This document shows positions 25,565-38,630 of a DNA stretch of 64,000 bases, piece by piece. The stretch lies in assembly GCA_013433145.1 (NCBI GenBank), contig CM024185.1, positions 434,001-498,000 on the forward strand. The letters run 5' to 3'. The stretch comes from Ascaris suum (Eukaryota; Nematoda; Chromadorea; Rhabditida; Ascarididae). Each line of letters begins with the position of its first letter. The first letter of the stretch is position 1. Below the pieces are notes generated by a model that made no database searches, had not been told where the DNA came from, and worked only from the letters and a program-made list of their open reading frames with translations. Made by a program: the position numbers and the translations under genes.

Positions 25565-28500
25565 AAAATGTATCAATTCGTTACCGCTCTACAGATTGCC
25601 TGTAGTTGCATCTCACTCATAACCCTCTGCCTTGCGCTTCCACTCATGTATAATAACGTTCAAACAACAATCGAATATGTCGACGCCGAAATGCGCTTTT
25701 GTGAGGTTCGTCTCTTTCCCATACGAATTTCTTCTTTTGAAGTCCTTCGCTGTTCACACTCATCGCCATGTACTCTTTCAGCTCATTGATCAAGGTTGTG
25801 TCGAGATATCGGGAGGGAGGGGATGCGGAAAGTGAAGGAGGTTTGAGATTATTGTTTTCTCAGTATATTCCAAATCAAGCCGTATTTTAAACGTTTTGCT
25901 GCATTTGTTCTCCCCGTTGTTGTTGAAGATCCCTCTCAGTTATAGAAAATTTTGCATAGAGCTCTCACGATTCTTTCAGTGAACTTTTTTTTAAAATTTT
26001 CCGGGCGAGAAATAAGAAACTTTTCTATCAGCTCAGTTTCTATAGAATAAATTTAGAAGGTGAGCATGTTGCCGCCATTTTTCGATTCTCTATGAGCATA
26101 AATAATATTAATAACATTATTTAATTAGTATTTTGTTGATAATATTAATATTTTGAATGAAAATAAAGTAAATATCGGCCAGAAGCTTGTAATTCACTGA
26201 AAATATCATTGGAGCTAGTTTTCCCCATTTATTTTAGTTTGTTCTATATTTGATGTTTTTTGCTAAAAGTTGCAACTCTTTATCATTCTTTTTTTTGAAT
26301 CGAACTTCATAACCATCAAGGAGTTTCTCGCATATTTCGAATGTTTCTGCATCGTTAAACTGTTGCATATGAGTACTGGATAAACTACTAACTGAACAAT
26401 TCCTTTAAGTGCCATGTTTACTTTGCAGCGTTCAAACGAAGAAGCTCTCATTGAAGTCGAACTTGGCAAGGCGTATATTCGACTCAATAGAACCGAGCGT
26501 GAGGCATTTGAATCTGGCGATGGTATTCGTCGTGTAAGACCATCTTATTCTCTCGAATCTTAAAAAAATCAAATGCATAATATGCGAATATTAGAATTTC
26601 ACAATTTATAATTTACTAAAATAATTGGCAATTTTCAATTTATATAGTAATTCTTTTTATATCGGTTCCATTGGTCATTTGTAAAGTGAAGTTAATAATT
26701 TTATAGACTGATAGATTGCTTTGCTCATTATATACGAATAAGACATAAGTTTCTTTATACCACAAAGAAAAGAAGGAAGGAAACGATAATGTTGGAACGG
26801 ATTTATTCTCCTATTAAATGAAAACATGTAAAGGTAGCGACTATTTTGAAAAATTAATCTCCACGAATGTGATTATAAATGGAAAAAAAAATTTTTTTTT
26901 TTTGCAATTGAATTTATTTGGAGGAAAAAAAGTGCACAAATGTTTTTAAAGGACAGAAATGATTTGATTCTAAGATCTAGCACTCCACTTCACTCTCCAA
27001 CGTTCGAAAATTCTATCGATGAGCGATCTTCGTAAATTTATCATTATTTATGAATATAAAACATAGAAGTAAAATTGAAATCAAACGAATTTTTTGTTTT
27101 TAGTGAAATTCTTTGTATTTCATTGATGGGCAATTCTTTTGCTTGATTTCCCTTAAGTTTTCCTCAGCGTTTCGAGGTTTTTTCTTTATCTGCGCCTTAA
27201 AAGTGATTGTTTTGTGCATTTGAGTCGATAAAGGTTATAGAGAACCACTATTTGGTTTTAGACGGAGATTTTTTTTTTCCAATATAGCATTTCCACTCCG
27301 TAAAAACGACTGCGTAAGTGTTTTAACCGCGGAATCAATTGTTCTTTATACTTAGAACGGTAAGAGAAATTCCTTGTAGTAATATGAATTTTACCGAAAT
27401 ATAGTAAATTTATAATGAAATTTGTGTAATGATTTGCTGTTTTCTTCGTTACAGAATACTAAAGATCAGTTGCATCGAGTTTTGCAATGATTTCTTTTGT
27501 TCCTGTAACAGAGTATAACATTTCTGGAGCACAATGACCACTTGTACTTGTACTAGGATTTATTTTTCTTCACGGCGATGAATATTAGTTTAAATGGTGC
27601 TAGACCGAAAGAATCAACCATACAGAGCATGAAAAGCGACATGACAGCACTGGGAAAGCAATGCATGGAACAGGTAAGGTTGGCAAAAAAAAGAAGATAG
27701 AAGATGAGAAATTAATGAAAGTAGGGTGGAGGGCCAGAAGAAGGACGTGAAAAATATGAGCAAATATAGTAGAAGGAAAGTTGCGCCTTAGGAAGTCAAA
27801 AGCAGACAATGACTCTGTTTCAGTCTTCTGGTCGGCGTGGCTTTTCTCGAGGATTCGTTTCCTCGGGCAATGTGACCGGCATCCCTATTCAAACTGAATG
27901 CCCTGGCTGTTGTATCCCTGGCCCTCCAGGTCCTCGCGGTCCAGCTGGCACTCCTGGAAAGCCAGGGACCCCTGGTGCAGCTGGAAAACCAGGACTGCCT
28001 GGGACAACACCAAACCAGACTTGTCCCACCCAGGTGAATAGGCAACCGCCACCTTGCCGGCCTTGCCCGAAGGGACCACCAGGTATCAAAGGTTGGCCAG
28101 GTTTCCCGGGCGATCCTGGACCTGTCGGAGAGCACGGCGCAAAAGGTGTGATTTCCTCTTTCTCTTATTTTCGTATTCAATATTTTGAGGTGGATTTTCA
28201 CATGGTAGATTTTCTTTTATGATGCTTAGCTAATACAGTACAGATTCTTCCGCCATTTACAATGCCCTTTGATAAAGATGTTTCCCTTCCCATATTTCCC
28301 AAGAAAACAAAATTCTTTTGTAATGATCAATCAAAGGAAGAAAAATGCAGATAAGCTTGGAACAACAAGAGCTTTTCGGAATTTGGCCTTTCAAGACAAC
28401 TGCTCTCATTAATGTGCAAAAAGTCTTGCCATTAACAAGTAATGCTGTGCGCCTGCCTTCGTGACGGTTCACTGTTATGTAGTTACCGCATGTTGATAAA

Positions 28501-30513
28501 CAGCCGAAGAGAGGCAAAGTGAATTTACGGCATACGTTGGTTCTGCAGGGCTTGATGGTGAGGATGGCGCTCCCGGAGAACCAGGACCTATTGGGCCGCC
28601 AGGATATAAAGGTGGGCCTGGGGCACCTGGCGATAAGGGGCCAACACCAGAAGGAGAGCTCAAAGAAGGACCTCCTGGTGACCCAGGGCCAATTGGACCT
28701 ATTGGTGCACCTGGTCTTCCTGGTCTGCCAGGAAGGAACGGCCTCACAGGTTGGGTTTAATGAACATATGCGAATGAGGTATAATTTTTCATTGGCACTA
28801 ATGATTTAAACGTATCGCAAAAAAGATATGCATTCTCTGGAGATCAATTGCAAAATTACCTACGAAAGAACTATCAGAATGTTTCAACTATTTTGTGAAA
28901 GCAACGTCCGCATTTCTCGCAGATCTTTTTAAGAAGTTCTCTCCCTGGTTTGGTCATTCTGATCACAAAAATAATGGATTTAACACCGAACTTTATGTCT
29001 TATTATGTTCAAAATTCAGTTATGAAACGATTCGTTGAATATGAGCACTACAAATTTCCCTACACTCAACTTCTAGGTCGAACATACGAAGGTAGGATTT
29101 TCTGAAATTAGTTCTTGAAGCTTTCACTATCATGATATTCTTCAGTGAACAGCAACGTCATAGCTGAATGAAGTCCTAGCAAATAACTGACCTAACTCGT
29201 GAGATTTCTCCAGAATAATAATTAATTCTAGGTCCACAAGGGGAGCGCGGATGGCCAGGACAAACAGGCGAGACTGGTGAACCGGGATATCCAGGACCTG
29301 AAGGCCCTCCAGGAGGACAGGGACCACCAGGTTTCTTATTAAAATGATATTTTAACATTTAATTTATGAATAAGTGTGACCTTTCTAGGTCTTCTTTCTT
29401 TCGCTAAGCCATTTCGATGGTTTTGCGATTCTGACATTAATTGCAAATGCCGTAATCAAATAAGCTGCTTTTATTTGGAATTTTTTTTATTTGAAGGTTT
29501 TTCAAGCTTTTAAGAAAGAATGAGCTATGTGCCACATTTCTGCACAAATGAAACATCCTGCAAATACACTGAGTATAAATTTGCTGTAGGCTTTTGAAGT
29601 GTACTGCGACTCCTTGCCCACCTTTGCGATCCTGTATCCACCGATTTAATTAACCTCGAAAGATAGAGTAGGAGGGGATTGGAAGTATTATTCTGTCATC
29701 AAAGTCATATTGAATCGGTTAAAGAATTCTCAACGGATCAGTTTCTTATGATTCATTCATTACTAAATTATATTGTTAGCACATATATTTGTCGCATAGC
29801 TTTCATGCATCTTTGCCAACTTTTGCAAAAGCCAGCTATCGTCTGTGTGTCCAGGTGGGTGCATGTATTCATGTCTGTTAATCTCGAATCGAGTACCACG
29901 AATGATTTTCTACCACTAATGTACTATCATCGTAGTAGGATATTATTCAACGTTAAGTTTCGTTGAAACTCACTACATCGTACTTAACGTCCTGGCTTCC
30001 AGTGGCCTACATAAAATTTCAAATCTAAATTTGTTGTCCCACAGATTGAGTGTGATCTAAAACACTAAAATTGTTGGTTCATGTTTATGCGATCAACCGA
30101 TTTCATGTGGGAAAGGAGAGAAACGGTGGCATTTTAAGAAGCTTTATAATTGTTTTGTATGTTTAGGCCTGCAGCATTGATTGCTTTTTTTTCACTCGTT
30201 TAGTACAATCAAGTTGCCAAATATGTAGTACAATTAAGGTTTTTTTTTTCACTTCATTTCTTATCAATAATAATAACGGATGTTGAATCTTGCATTAAGC
30301 TTATAAAGATAATGATCATTTTTACTACGGTTTGTTATAGGTGAACCGGGCGTATGCGTCTGCGAAAATGTCGATTCCATAATCCTTGTGAATCCATCAG
30401 CGTCACAGCCTCGCCTACCCGAACAGTTGCCTTCTGAAGCCGTCGAAGAATACCGGCTAATGGGTGGTCAACTCGGTGACAATGGTGACAGATATCGCGC
30501 TAAAACTTTTTAG
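25565..30513 (+). CDS. Cuticle collagen (membrane segment, three Gly-X-Y blocks, Cys-Val-Cys tail)
   Basis: Secreted structural protein of the nematode cuticle. Exons: 25565-25705, 26429-26533, 27626-27673 (start uncertain), 27824-28145, 28549-28749, 29232-29330 and 30341-30513, all joining in frame. The first carries the Col_cuticle_N-type hydrophobic segment ([19 protein letters not shown]) and ends DAEMRFCE; the next begins [16 protein letters not shown]. The 27824 exon has an Arg-rich [10 protein letters not shown], a likely pro-peptide cleavage area, then CPGCC, a Gly-X-Y run, a Cys-containing break ([15 protein letters not shown]) and more Gly-X-Y. The next two exons are almost pure Gly-X-Y, with one charged break ([10 protein letters not shown]). 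The last begins [20 protein letters not shown] and ends [12 protein letters not shown]. All helix introns split Gly codons after base 1. If there is no upstream extension, the start is ATG 25550, after a TATAG that could take a spliced leader. The family is certain; orthology to a named C. elegans gene is not claimed. Confidence 0.88.
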
Positions 30514-31292
30514 GCATATTTTATTCTTAATTGCAATGTTTTTAGAGAGACAAAATACAAAAAGAGCAACACTCCATCCTGATGATCCCTGCTCGCCTTC
30601 TAAACACATAAAAAGTATTTCTGCCATAAACTTCCCTTCATTTCTAATTAATGAATTTGCCTCTCAGGACAGCGGCTACGCTAACGCTGCTCATATTTAT
30701 GAATCTTTGCAAATATCTTCAATGCTTTGAGGGATCTGAAGCATTAAGTTCATTTTATTTGCATAAAATTATAGGTAATTTTCATAAAGTTTTATTGAAT
30801 GATTCCTTCTTGGATCGACATTTTTTTTTCGATCAACTACAGCAATAGATGTTCAAATGAAACATAACTTTTTATTTTTTATCGAAACAAAAAATTTTAT
30901 CATTATTGTTGTACAGTTTGTTGATCTTCTTATTATAAGGCATTTAAAGCACTATTGAATAATATATATCCTTTGAATTTCTTCGAATTTAAAGAAAAAT
31001 ATAGCGTCACAAAGAAAATAATTTCAAGGAAAAAAAGGAGGAAAAATCTTGAGTACCCCTTTTGAAGTAATTATATAAGAAGTAAGTAATCGTTCAATGA
31101 ATGAATCATATTTATAATCGTATCTTAACGGGCTTGTTTTGAATTATTTAAGTGCTTCATAGGTTCTTTCTAATTGTACTTGTTTTTTCTGTTCTTAATT
31201 CGACTTCCATTGTATCTTTTATGAAAGGAATCACAGGAAGTAAGACCTTTTCAGTTAGATTGATTCTATTTTAATATTCACTTTATTCATAG
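30514..31292. other. Downstream flank of the second collagen
   Basis: AT-rich sequence with no supported exon. No clear AATAAA was seen within the first few hundred bases after the stop. Open frames at 30464-30848 overlap the collagen stop region or are low-complexity. Confidence 0.4.
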
Positions 31293-31718
31293 AATTTGGT
31301 GTTAGTTACTTATATAAGTGATTATCACTCATCGAAAAATCAAAACCATTATCCTTTTCCGGTCCGTCATTACCATCATGCGGCGGATGTAGGAAACTGT
31401 AAGCATGGAAAGACTCGAAAAAGAGAATCTTCTTTCATACCAAATTTCGATGTTGTCGACATTTTGCATACCATAGAACAGTGTGTTTCCATATTGGCAA
31501 TCCTAGATGCCTTTATCCATTTACGTGATTCCTTTTTTCCTTTCTTTTTTTTCCGTATTTTCCTTTATCCCTTATTTCAGCGTTTATATTGCAAGAAGCA
31601 ATTATGCGTAACAAATAATTTCATTCGGCTATGTAGACCAAAAACGTGTCCAGGCGATAATTTTCTTCAATTCGTATATTATTGTTTATTATTGTTTAGT
31701 ACAAATATTGATAATTAG
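31293..31718 (+). other. 142-codon open frame, possible exon(s)
   Basis: A plus-strand frame is open from a TTCATAG acceptor to TAG, long for DNA of this composition but borderline for chance. The first third is His/Asn-rich (SDYHSSKNQNHYPFPVRHYH) and meets a strong GTAAGC donor at about 31399, so a real exon might be only 31293-31398. The later part is hydrophobic with a Phe run and looks less like coding. No family recognised. It begins about 780 bases after the collagen stop on the same strand. Confidence 0.25.
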
Positions 31719-32011
31719 GCTTTGTTTTATTGCACGCATAATTTTGTTCGTTTTTTTTATCATTATATAATTGTGGTGCAAAAAAAAAATTTTTTTTTTC
31801 ATTCTAAACATCATATTTCGACTATTTTGAATTTTTTAATGGTTTTTTCTTAATTTTCCACATGTATTCTGAATTAAATCCAATTGATATATCGTGAAAT
31901 CCTCAGAATATTGGTGACTAAGAAACTTAAGTGTGATTATTTTAGTAATTTTTTGCTCATCTCACATAGATTATAAAAAGCAAAGGAAAATGAATTCGTA
32001 TTTATATGTGA

Positions 32012-32079
32012 TGAATTGTATCTATTCGGCTATTAGAGATTCTCGTGAATTGTATCTATTCGGCTATTAGAGATTCTCG
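32012..32079. repeat. Exact 34-bp tandem duplication
   Basis: A 34-base unit beginning TGAATTGTATCTATTCGG is repeated without any mismatch at 32012 and 32046. It is a recent local duplication or an assembly artefact. Confidence 0.9.
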
Positions 32080-32639
32080 TCTAACTGGAACAAAAAATCA
32101 TACAAATTTATAAGCTTTCAAGTATTTATTTTACTATATTTATTCAAATATAATTTTAGGTATTAAAAAAAATGAAAATATAATATACACAATGAAAAGC
32201 AATCCATTCCTATGCATTGAAATCATAAAATTTTTCGTCTGTATGAAGTTGCGAAATGTATTTATCAAAATTAGTGCAGAATTCATTCGAAATCGTTGAG
32301 GGACAATAACAACGAAATATAGGGGACACATTGATGATAATCATTTTTCTTCACTTTTTATATGCATTCACTTAAATTTTGAGAAATTATTGGTGATATT
32401 TTTTAATAAGAATAAAAACTATTAATGCGCATAATCTTTTTAAGCAATTCTGAGCATCAAAAATAACATCAAAACGATAACACTACAAACGTCGATTTAG
32501 AATTATTTAGCATTCACGAAATTCTTTGGAAATTTTTGATGAAGGAAAATTCGTTTCATTTTTTTCCGGAATCAGAGAAGGATATTCCCCTCTGCCCTCT
32601 CGATTGCTGCACTTTTATCACGATCGTTTTATTCTATTG

Positions 32640-35600
32640 TTATTGTTGTTGTTGCTGTTGTGATAAAGACGATGCAACTTGAGATGAACTTATCACTTCC
32701 GATAATCGTTCTTCTGGTTGTAAGGCAAGCAGTACACCTATAAACATTTCATCAATGATGATAAATAAACAAGCAATAGCTTACCGGAAAGTATTACTAA
32801 AATATGCGCACTCCTTTATCATTGTGGAACTTGGATTGAACATTGTCTCAGTTATGTATACCTAGCTGAGCATTGAGATGAATGCGGAATAACAACCAAT
32901 ATAAGATCAAAATAAAAATAATTTCATAGGAATGCTATGATGATGCCATCGCAGAATTAAAATTGTATTGGTCAATCCGACATGATGAATTTCCTCGATG
33001 ACTTCGATATTTGACTTCGAAGAAAATCGTAATTAAATTGAATTTACCTGTAGAGAAGGTAATTAGGTAGACGTAAAATGCTTCGTGGATAGCCGGATAT
33101 AGGCGTTGCTTCATCTGTAAGCATCTCATGAAACCCACCGCGCTGCCTATTAATAATGATAGCCGCAAAAGATACCATACACTGCGATTACGATTACGAA
33201 AACCTCCAACGCTGAAATTAAGTTTTAGTCGCCAAGCCGAATTTCATCATGAGTGGGTGAAACGAAAAGTTGGTTACAGAATTGATTTTGATTATCATCG
33301 ATTATATAAGTGTCCAGGCCTATCATTGAACAATCCTCTATGTTGAGCTCAAATTCTCAGGCGTTGATAACATTTTATTGCTGCATTAAAGGTGCTTGCT
33401 AGCTTAGCTAACTAATTAATGCTGAAAACTTAGAAACTTTGATAGCCCTCAAATAGCAGAAAAATAATGTTGTGCATTCAGCTTGAATTGTAATCGATGA
33501 AATCACCGCTGAATGCTTCATCAACTACTGCTGATACACTCACTTGACTTGTGTAAAGATTTTGGAAAGTGCACCACTCAATAATGAGATCGGCAATTAG
33601 CTATCAAGCAATATCTGTTCAAGCTGTTTTCGACTTACGGAGGAAGAAGGAAGTGATGTGGCGTCCAAAAACCTCGGGATCTTAGCATTTGCACGGGATT
33701 TATTGCCTGCGGGTTAGTCAAATGTCAGAGAAGCTCATTTCGACCCATTAGCGAAATACTTCCGTTTACCGTTTTTTATACTCCATTACAGATGAGGAGC
33801 TAGGTTAAGAAGAGCCTCACAACCGTTTGATTTGAGAAACGCCTTTGCTGGCGTATTTCACTTGGTGTGCATTCAATAGCCAAAGGCAGTGTGGGTCGCA
33901 GATGAGCCAAGATAATAACGAGTTTCATGCGTCTAGGAAACGTCGGATACTCAGCAAAAGAAACGACCCTGGGGAACTGGCAAAGTAGTGAGGACTTCCT
34001 TAGCTGCGAGTCTGTCTGTCTCTTCAAACATCTTATCCAAAAAAGGAGCCTTTACTGATGTTTCAAAGGCAATACAAGCGCTAATTCCCGATGGTTGATT
34101 TATGCGCTCGGTTTTGCAAGATGCTGTCGTTTTCGTTAGCAACACTCATTCCAACTGCAATCGGTCCAATCATGTGCCTACTTCTAGACCTATCTGCTCA
34201 TTGTGCTGTGCTCATTTAGTGCCTTGAGGCAATATCGGTCGCAGATAACCCGAGCTCTTGTCTCAGGGCGATAATACGGGTGCATATTTGACATACTGTT
34301 TTATCACCTCAACCATTATCAACTAAAGTTAGGGGTATAAAGAAATACATTGCACTTGGAAATTGTTTTTACTATATTGCGAACTTTTAATCATAATTGT
34401 AACTTTCATCTCATTTCGAAAACATCCTATCTCTTATGAATCAATCACCTATTAAAAAACCTAAGCAAATGCAGTTTTGATATGAATAATTGCTTTGTAT
34501 TCTTCCTGTGTTTATACTCGATAATTTTTCCGTGTAGTTTGCATTTATTTATTATCGTAATGCAAAATCTCTGAAATTTCAATTCTATATCCTGTATTGA
34601 AAATATTTCAAAATTTTTTTAATGCCAAAAAAATAGATTGAAAATAGTTGAAAACCTATAACTCAAATCTCTTCAATATTGCATACTAATGTTTATTTTT
34701 ATTAACAACTAGCGAATCGATAACGACAAAAATAAGAGCAAAGTTATTCTCGAGGGTATATCCATTTATACCTACAATATCGCTTTCGATTAGCATTTAA
34801 GGAAAATTTATTCCCATAAGATTTTTATGAAAATACTGCATCACAAGTGGTTACTTCAATTATCTCCTCAATAAAGATCCTTCATCTAAGCGGACTGAGT
34901 GCGCTGATGAGAATGCCGGAAAACCAATAGGGATGAGAGTGACTGCAGATATTTTAAATAGCTGACTATGGGATATCTCCGTATTTTGAACAAGGCCCTT
35001 ACCTCAAATTCTATTAAGTATATCAATGGTCCATTATCGCAAAGTGGAATGTAAAAAACGAGCGATCGATAAAGTGAAGATTATTGCAAATTTCAATAGT
35101 AGAGTGATGAAGCACTTATTAAAGCAAACCTATATCGAAGCATTAAAGCTCTCAATTTTATGAAGAAGACGAATTGCTAGAACTAGTTAGATTCCTCTAG
35201 AAACTCATCTGTTAGTTTTAATTTCTTTTCTTCGCCCCTCTCCCTCTCTTTTACTTAACTTTTCTTTGCAACCTCTACAAATCCCTCTACCTTTCCACCT
35301 CTCTCTACCTCTGAACCTCTTCCTCTTTGTCTTCCAATCGCTTGAATTTTGTCTATTGCTTAGCGTACCTGATTGTTTTTTAATCCGGTCTGGTTGGTAG
35401 TTTCACAACACGAAATTCCCGTCAGTTTTTGTATTGTTATCCAGATTCGGTTCCGCTGAATTGACATGATTAATTAACACAGCTAATTATTTAGTACAAC
35501 TAATTATCATAAGTAAACTTGCCTATAATTTCTATAACCACCTATTCTATCCAATTTTCTCTTGTACGTTAAACACATCTTACTTGATTTTTCGAAACTT

Positions 35601-37284
35601 ATATAATCGTAAGGCTTAAATAGGTGGCCACATCTTAAATAAGCTCAAATAAGCTTAAATAGGCGCTAAAGCTTATAAATATTGCGCATAATCTTTTCTG
35701 GAAATGACATATTATGTCGCAACGTCATGGATAAACCATTACATTTTGCCTTCGTTATCGCGCGTCCAATATTCATCAACTACACGTCAGATACATCATT
35801 ATTAAGAAAGCAATATTTCGTATATTACAGGATGAATCCTCTGCTTGAATTTAATTTCTTTATCAATTATTTTATCTCTCTTATACTTTTTATGATTTTA
35901 AAATTTAAAAAAAGACTTACACGAGAAAAGCCCAAGTCATAAAAACGATTAACGCTGACAAAAAGATTCGTTCCGCATGTCCACATTTCGATAGATGGTG
36001 CTCAACAATTGCTCCAGCTGTCATTGTGCTCATTTCGATTTCGAGTTTCTGGTTCAACGACCTAAATTTAAAGATCTTAAGCAGTAAATAGTGCAATGCT
36101 GAACTGACATTTATGGGGATAAACTATGGGTTCCGGATACAATAGAATTTCAAATTTTGATTGGCGGATTCAAATGTAGCCCATAGATGTGCTTCCTATC
36201 TCTTCCCGACGATCTGGTAAGCAAAGATAACCATAATGTAACTACTCATTAGTTTTTTAAAAGCTTTCATGAAACTAAAAAAATATACTCATCATCAGAT
36301 TTGTCGATCCGTTCTAACTCGACTGCTCAAGCGATAGTATTGAAAGAAAATTTTTGTGTTATTTTGCAGATTCGACTCCATTACATTTTGCACTTTAAGA
36401 GGAATCAGTTTCTATCCATATACTCCCTTTGCAGACATTCTCCATCGTATGTAGAAAAATAACGCGTTGATTTTTAGCATACAAATGAGCTGCAAATACA
36501 CGTTGCGTTTGAATAAGTCACTACCTATGCTTACTAATCTTCGGCATTCAAGTGAAAGTGCACCTATTTCCCCTTTGCCTTTCCATTGGTTTTTCTCTGC
36601 CACTATAATGCGAAAGAATTGAGAATTATCTAAGAAGACGTGGAAATTATCTATTGCTTTTAAAAATCCGTCTGCAGATTGATTTTTGAGTGGAGGCTGA
36701 AGACCGTGGTAGAGCGGGAGGGGGGAGGGGGGGAAGGGAGGAAAGGAGTGGTGGAATAACTGGAGAGACGGTAATAACGAGCACGTCTATGAAACAACCA
36801 AATGAAGAATATTCCTTTATAATTTTTTGTATTATGCTAGGTAAAATAGCAGCTATATTGATCATCAAGATACAGATCCAACAATAATATAATTTCCATT
36901 ATGTATTCTAGTAATCTATATGATAATAATTCCTGTACAAGCTTCGATATTTACAGCATTTAACGTGATTATTGCTTTCGAGAAGAGATAATGCATTCCA
37001 ATATTTCCTTCTAAAGATTCCAATTAAATTTTGCTCTAGTAAACAATTTTCCAATACTTTAGAATTCACTAAAATAAATATTTCATTAAAGATTATCTAA
37101 CAATGAAAGTAATCACCATATATAACCGTGCATCCAGATAGGACTGAAAAGAAAGTCGAGTATCTGATAACTGAGAAAGCACGCTATAAGCAGACGAAAA
37201 ATAAAATTAAATTTGTCGCGAATTTTCTGCTCATCGAATGAAATTTCCTCTTTGGGTAAAAACAATGCAAACATCACAAAACAC
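32640..37284 (-). CDS. Unrecognised multi-pass membrane protein with poly-Gln tail
   Basis: Four minus-strand exons, 5' to 3': 37284-37117, 36061-35921, 33211-33048 and 32737-32640. Junctions are phase-compatible (2, 2, 1). Donors include GTAAGT after 35921 and GTAAAT after 33048; acceptors include TTTTCAG at 37284 and ATTTCAG at 33211. The first exon contains MFALFLPKEEISFDEQKIRD and then a hydrophobic stretch with CFLSYQILDFLFSPIW. The second has EMSTMTAGAIVEHHLSKCGH and IFLSALIVFMTWAF. The third has GGFRNRNRSVWYLLRLSLL, SAVGFMRCLQMKQR and HEAFYVYLITF. The last reads LALQPEERLSEVISSSQV, then six Gln and TAA. That gives about four membrane helices and a cytosol-like polar tail. The N-terminus is open: the first exon could begin translation at its own ATG after trans-splicing, or continue from an upstream exon. 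An AATAAA lies just past the stop. The coding call is good; the function is unknown. Confidence 0.6.
33630..34290. other. GC-richer island inside the membrane-protein intron
   Basis: Stands out from its AT-rich flanks. Minus-strand frames at 33800-34027 and 33951-34145 overlap and read plausibly (for example FLDKMFEETDRLAAKEVL) but lack a clean acceptor-donor pair. An imperfect direct repeat of about 40 bases, sharing GGTCGCAGAT, occurs near 33869-33908 and 34214-34255. This could be a degenerate mobile element or a nested exon. Not resolved. Confidence 0.3.
36716..36748. repeat. Purine-only tract (G/A)
   Basis: A continuous run of G and A, mostly G. It is one of several strand-biased purine/pyrimidine tracts in the window and could adopt triplex or G-rich structures. 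Confidence 0.7.
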
Positions 37285-38184
37285 CTGAAAATATCCTTTT
37301 ATTAGATATTAATGAGTCTTTTATAACGCAACTCTTCAGATATTTAGGTATAAGGGTAGATGTCGAATGAGATCATATTTTCATTTGTCGGATATATTGC
37401 AGAAATGCAATGCTGAAAAAAAAAAATTTATTTATACCAGAAGAAATTTTTCCTTTAGTGATATAGTCTCTTGAGACGGCTGCCGGAAATGAGATACGTC
37501 TGAGGCGTTGATTCATTTCTATCATCTTCGATTGATATGATGCCGTTTAAATTAATCTATGTTCATTGGGTGATTTTTCAACCATTCCAAATAACATCAT
37601 CCATAAAGGCATAGTGTTTTTAGAATAATAGAATTTAGAATAACAAATAGGCTATATCAATAGTGCAAAAAAAAAAGAGATCCTACAAATATTTCAAAGC
37701 AGTGATGAATGTAACACCAATATAGATAAATGCTGATTTTTGAAAAAAAAAAAATTCATAAAATAATCCAATTTTTGAGCTCTTATGAAGTGCTCTATCA
37801 TCAATGAGGACCATTTTTAGCAAAAAAAAAAAAAAAAAAAAAGTCTACTCATTCGGCACACTCAATGTAATTGCTGAATTTCGATGAGGTTGATGCAATC
37901 TTCAGTTCGATTGAAAACTCTCCTTAATATCATTTCTATCTTTCCATGCAGACTTTGTTGTGGTTCATCAATTTACCGCTATGAAATTTACCCTCCGGGA
38001 AGTTGGCGTTCATCCAATCGGTTAAATCATTATCGATAAGCATGAATCAACTATAACTTAATTGGCATATTAAATCAAAAGATTTCATCATCATTGATTT
38101 TTTTTCTCCATCAGACTTTTCTAATTTATATCTAATTTTTTTTTGTTCCTAAATACTTTCCAAGATTGATCACGTCTACTTCCA

Positions 38185-38361
38185 ATGAGTTTAGAACATC
38201 TCACAACGAATATTTCAAGTGTAAACGATACGCATCAAAACATTCGTTTCGCTCTTATCTTTGCATTTTTCATATTCATCGTCAGTCGTAATACTAATAG
38301 TGCTATAATGTTTAATATTTATTTATTTATTGAAAATGGAAAAATCGCATTATTCGCTTAG
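38185..38361 (+). other. Small open frame, 58 codons, one hydrophobic segment
   Basis: ATG to TAG. It reads MSLEHLTTNISSVNDTHQN, then a hydrophobic core (FALIFAFFIFIVS). Two N-glycosylation-type sequons precede the hydrophobic core. No splice or homology support, so this may be chance. Confidence 0.15.
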
Positions 38362-38630
38362 AAAATTTTAGACACAATATTATTATGTTAAAAAAAACAC
38401 TATACAGACAACAATAATTGACAGGAATGAAGAAATCTAATCGTATTATACGAGTTTAACCATAATTAGGCTTGAATTAAATCCTAGAGTAGTTTGGGCT
38501 AAACTCTAGTTCGGTTTCTACTGTTCGGGAACTTAAGTCTGCAATAAGTCACTAAACTACACTTCTATTATTATAAGGCTGCTACAACATTAGAAAGTTG
38601 TTAAATTAACATAAATGTAATCACATTGCT

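Noticed and set aside
27788..28201. 137-codon minus-strand open frame and shorter ones over the collagen exons
   Set aside because: Antisense shadow of the Gly-X-Y coding sequence; G/C-rich repeats lack stop codons on both strands.
28475..28747. Minus-strand Gly/Pro-rich frame resembling collagen
   Set aside because: The reverse complement of Gly-Pro codons also reads as Gly-Pro. Splice sites and flanking exons fit only the plus strand.
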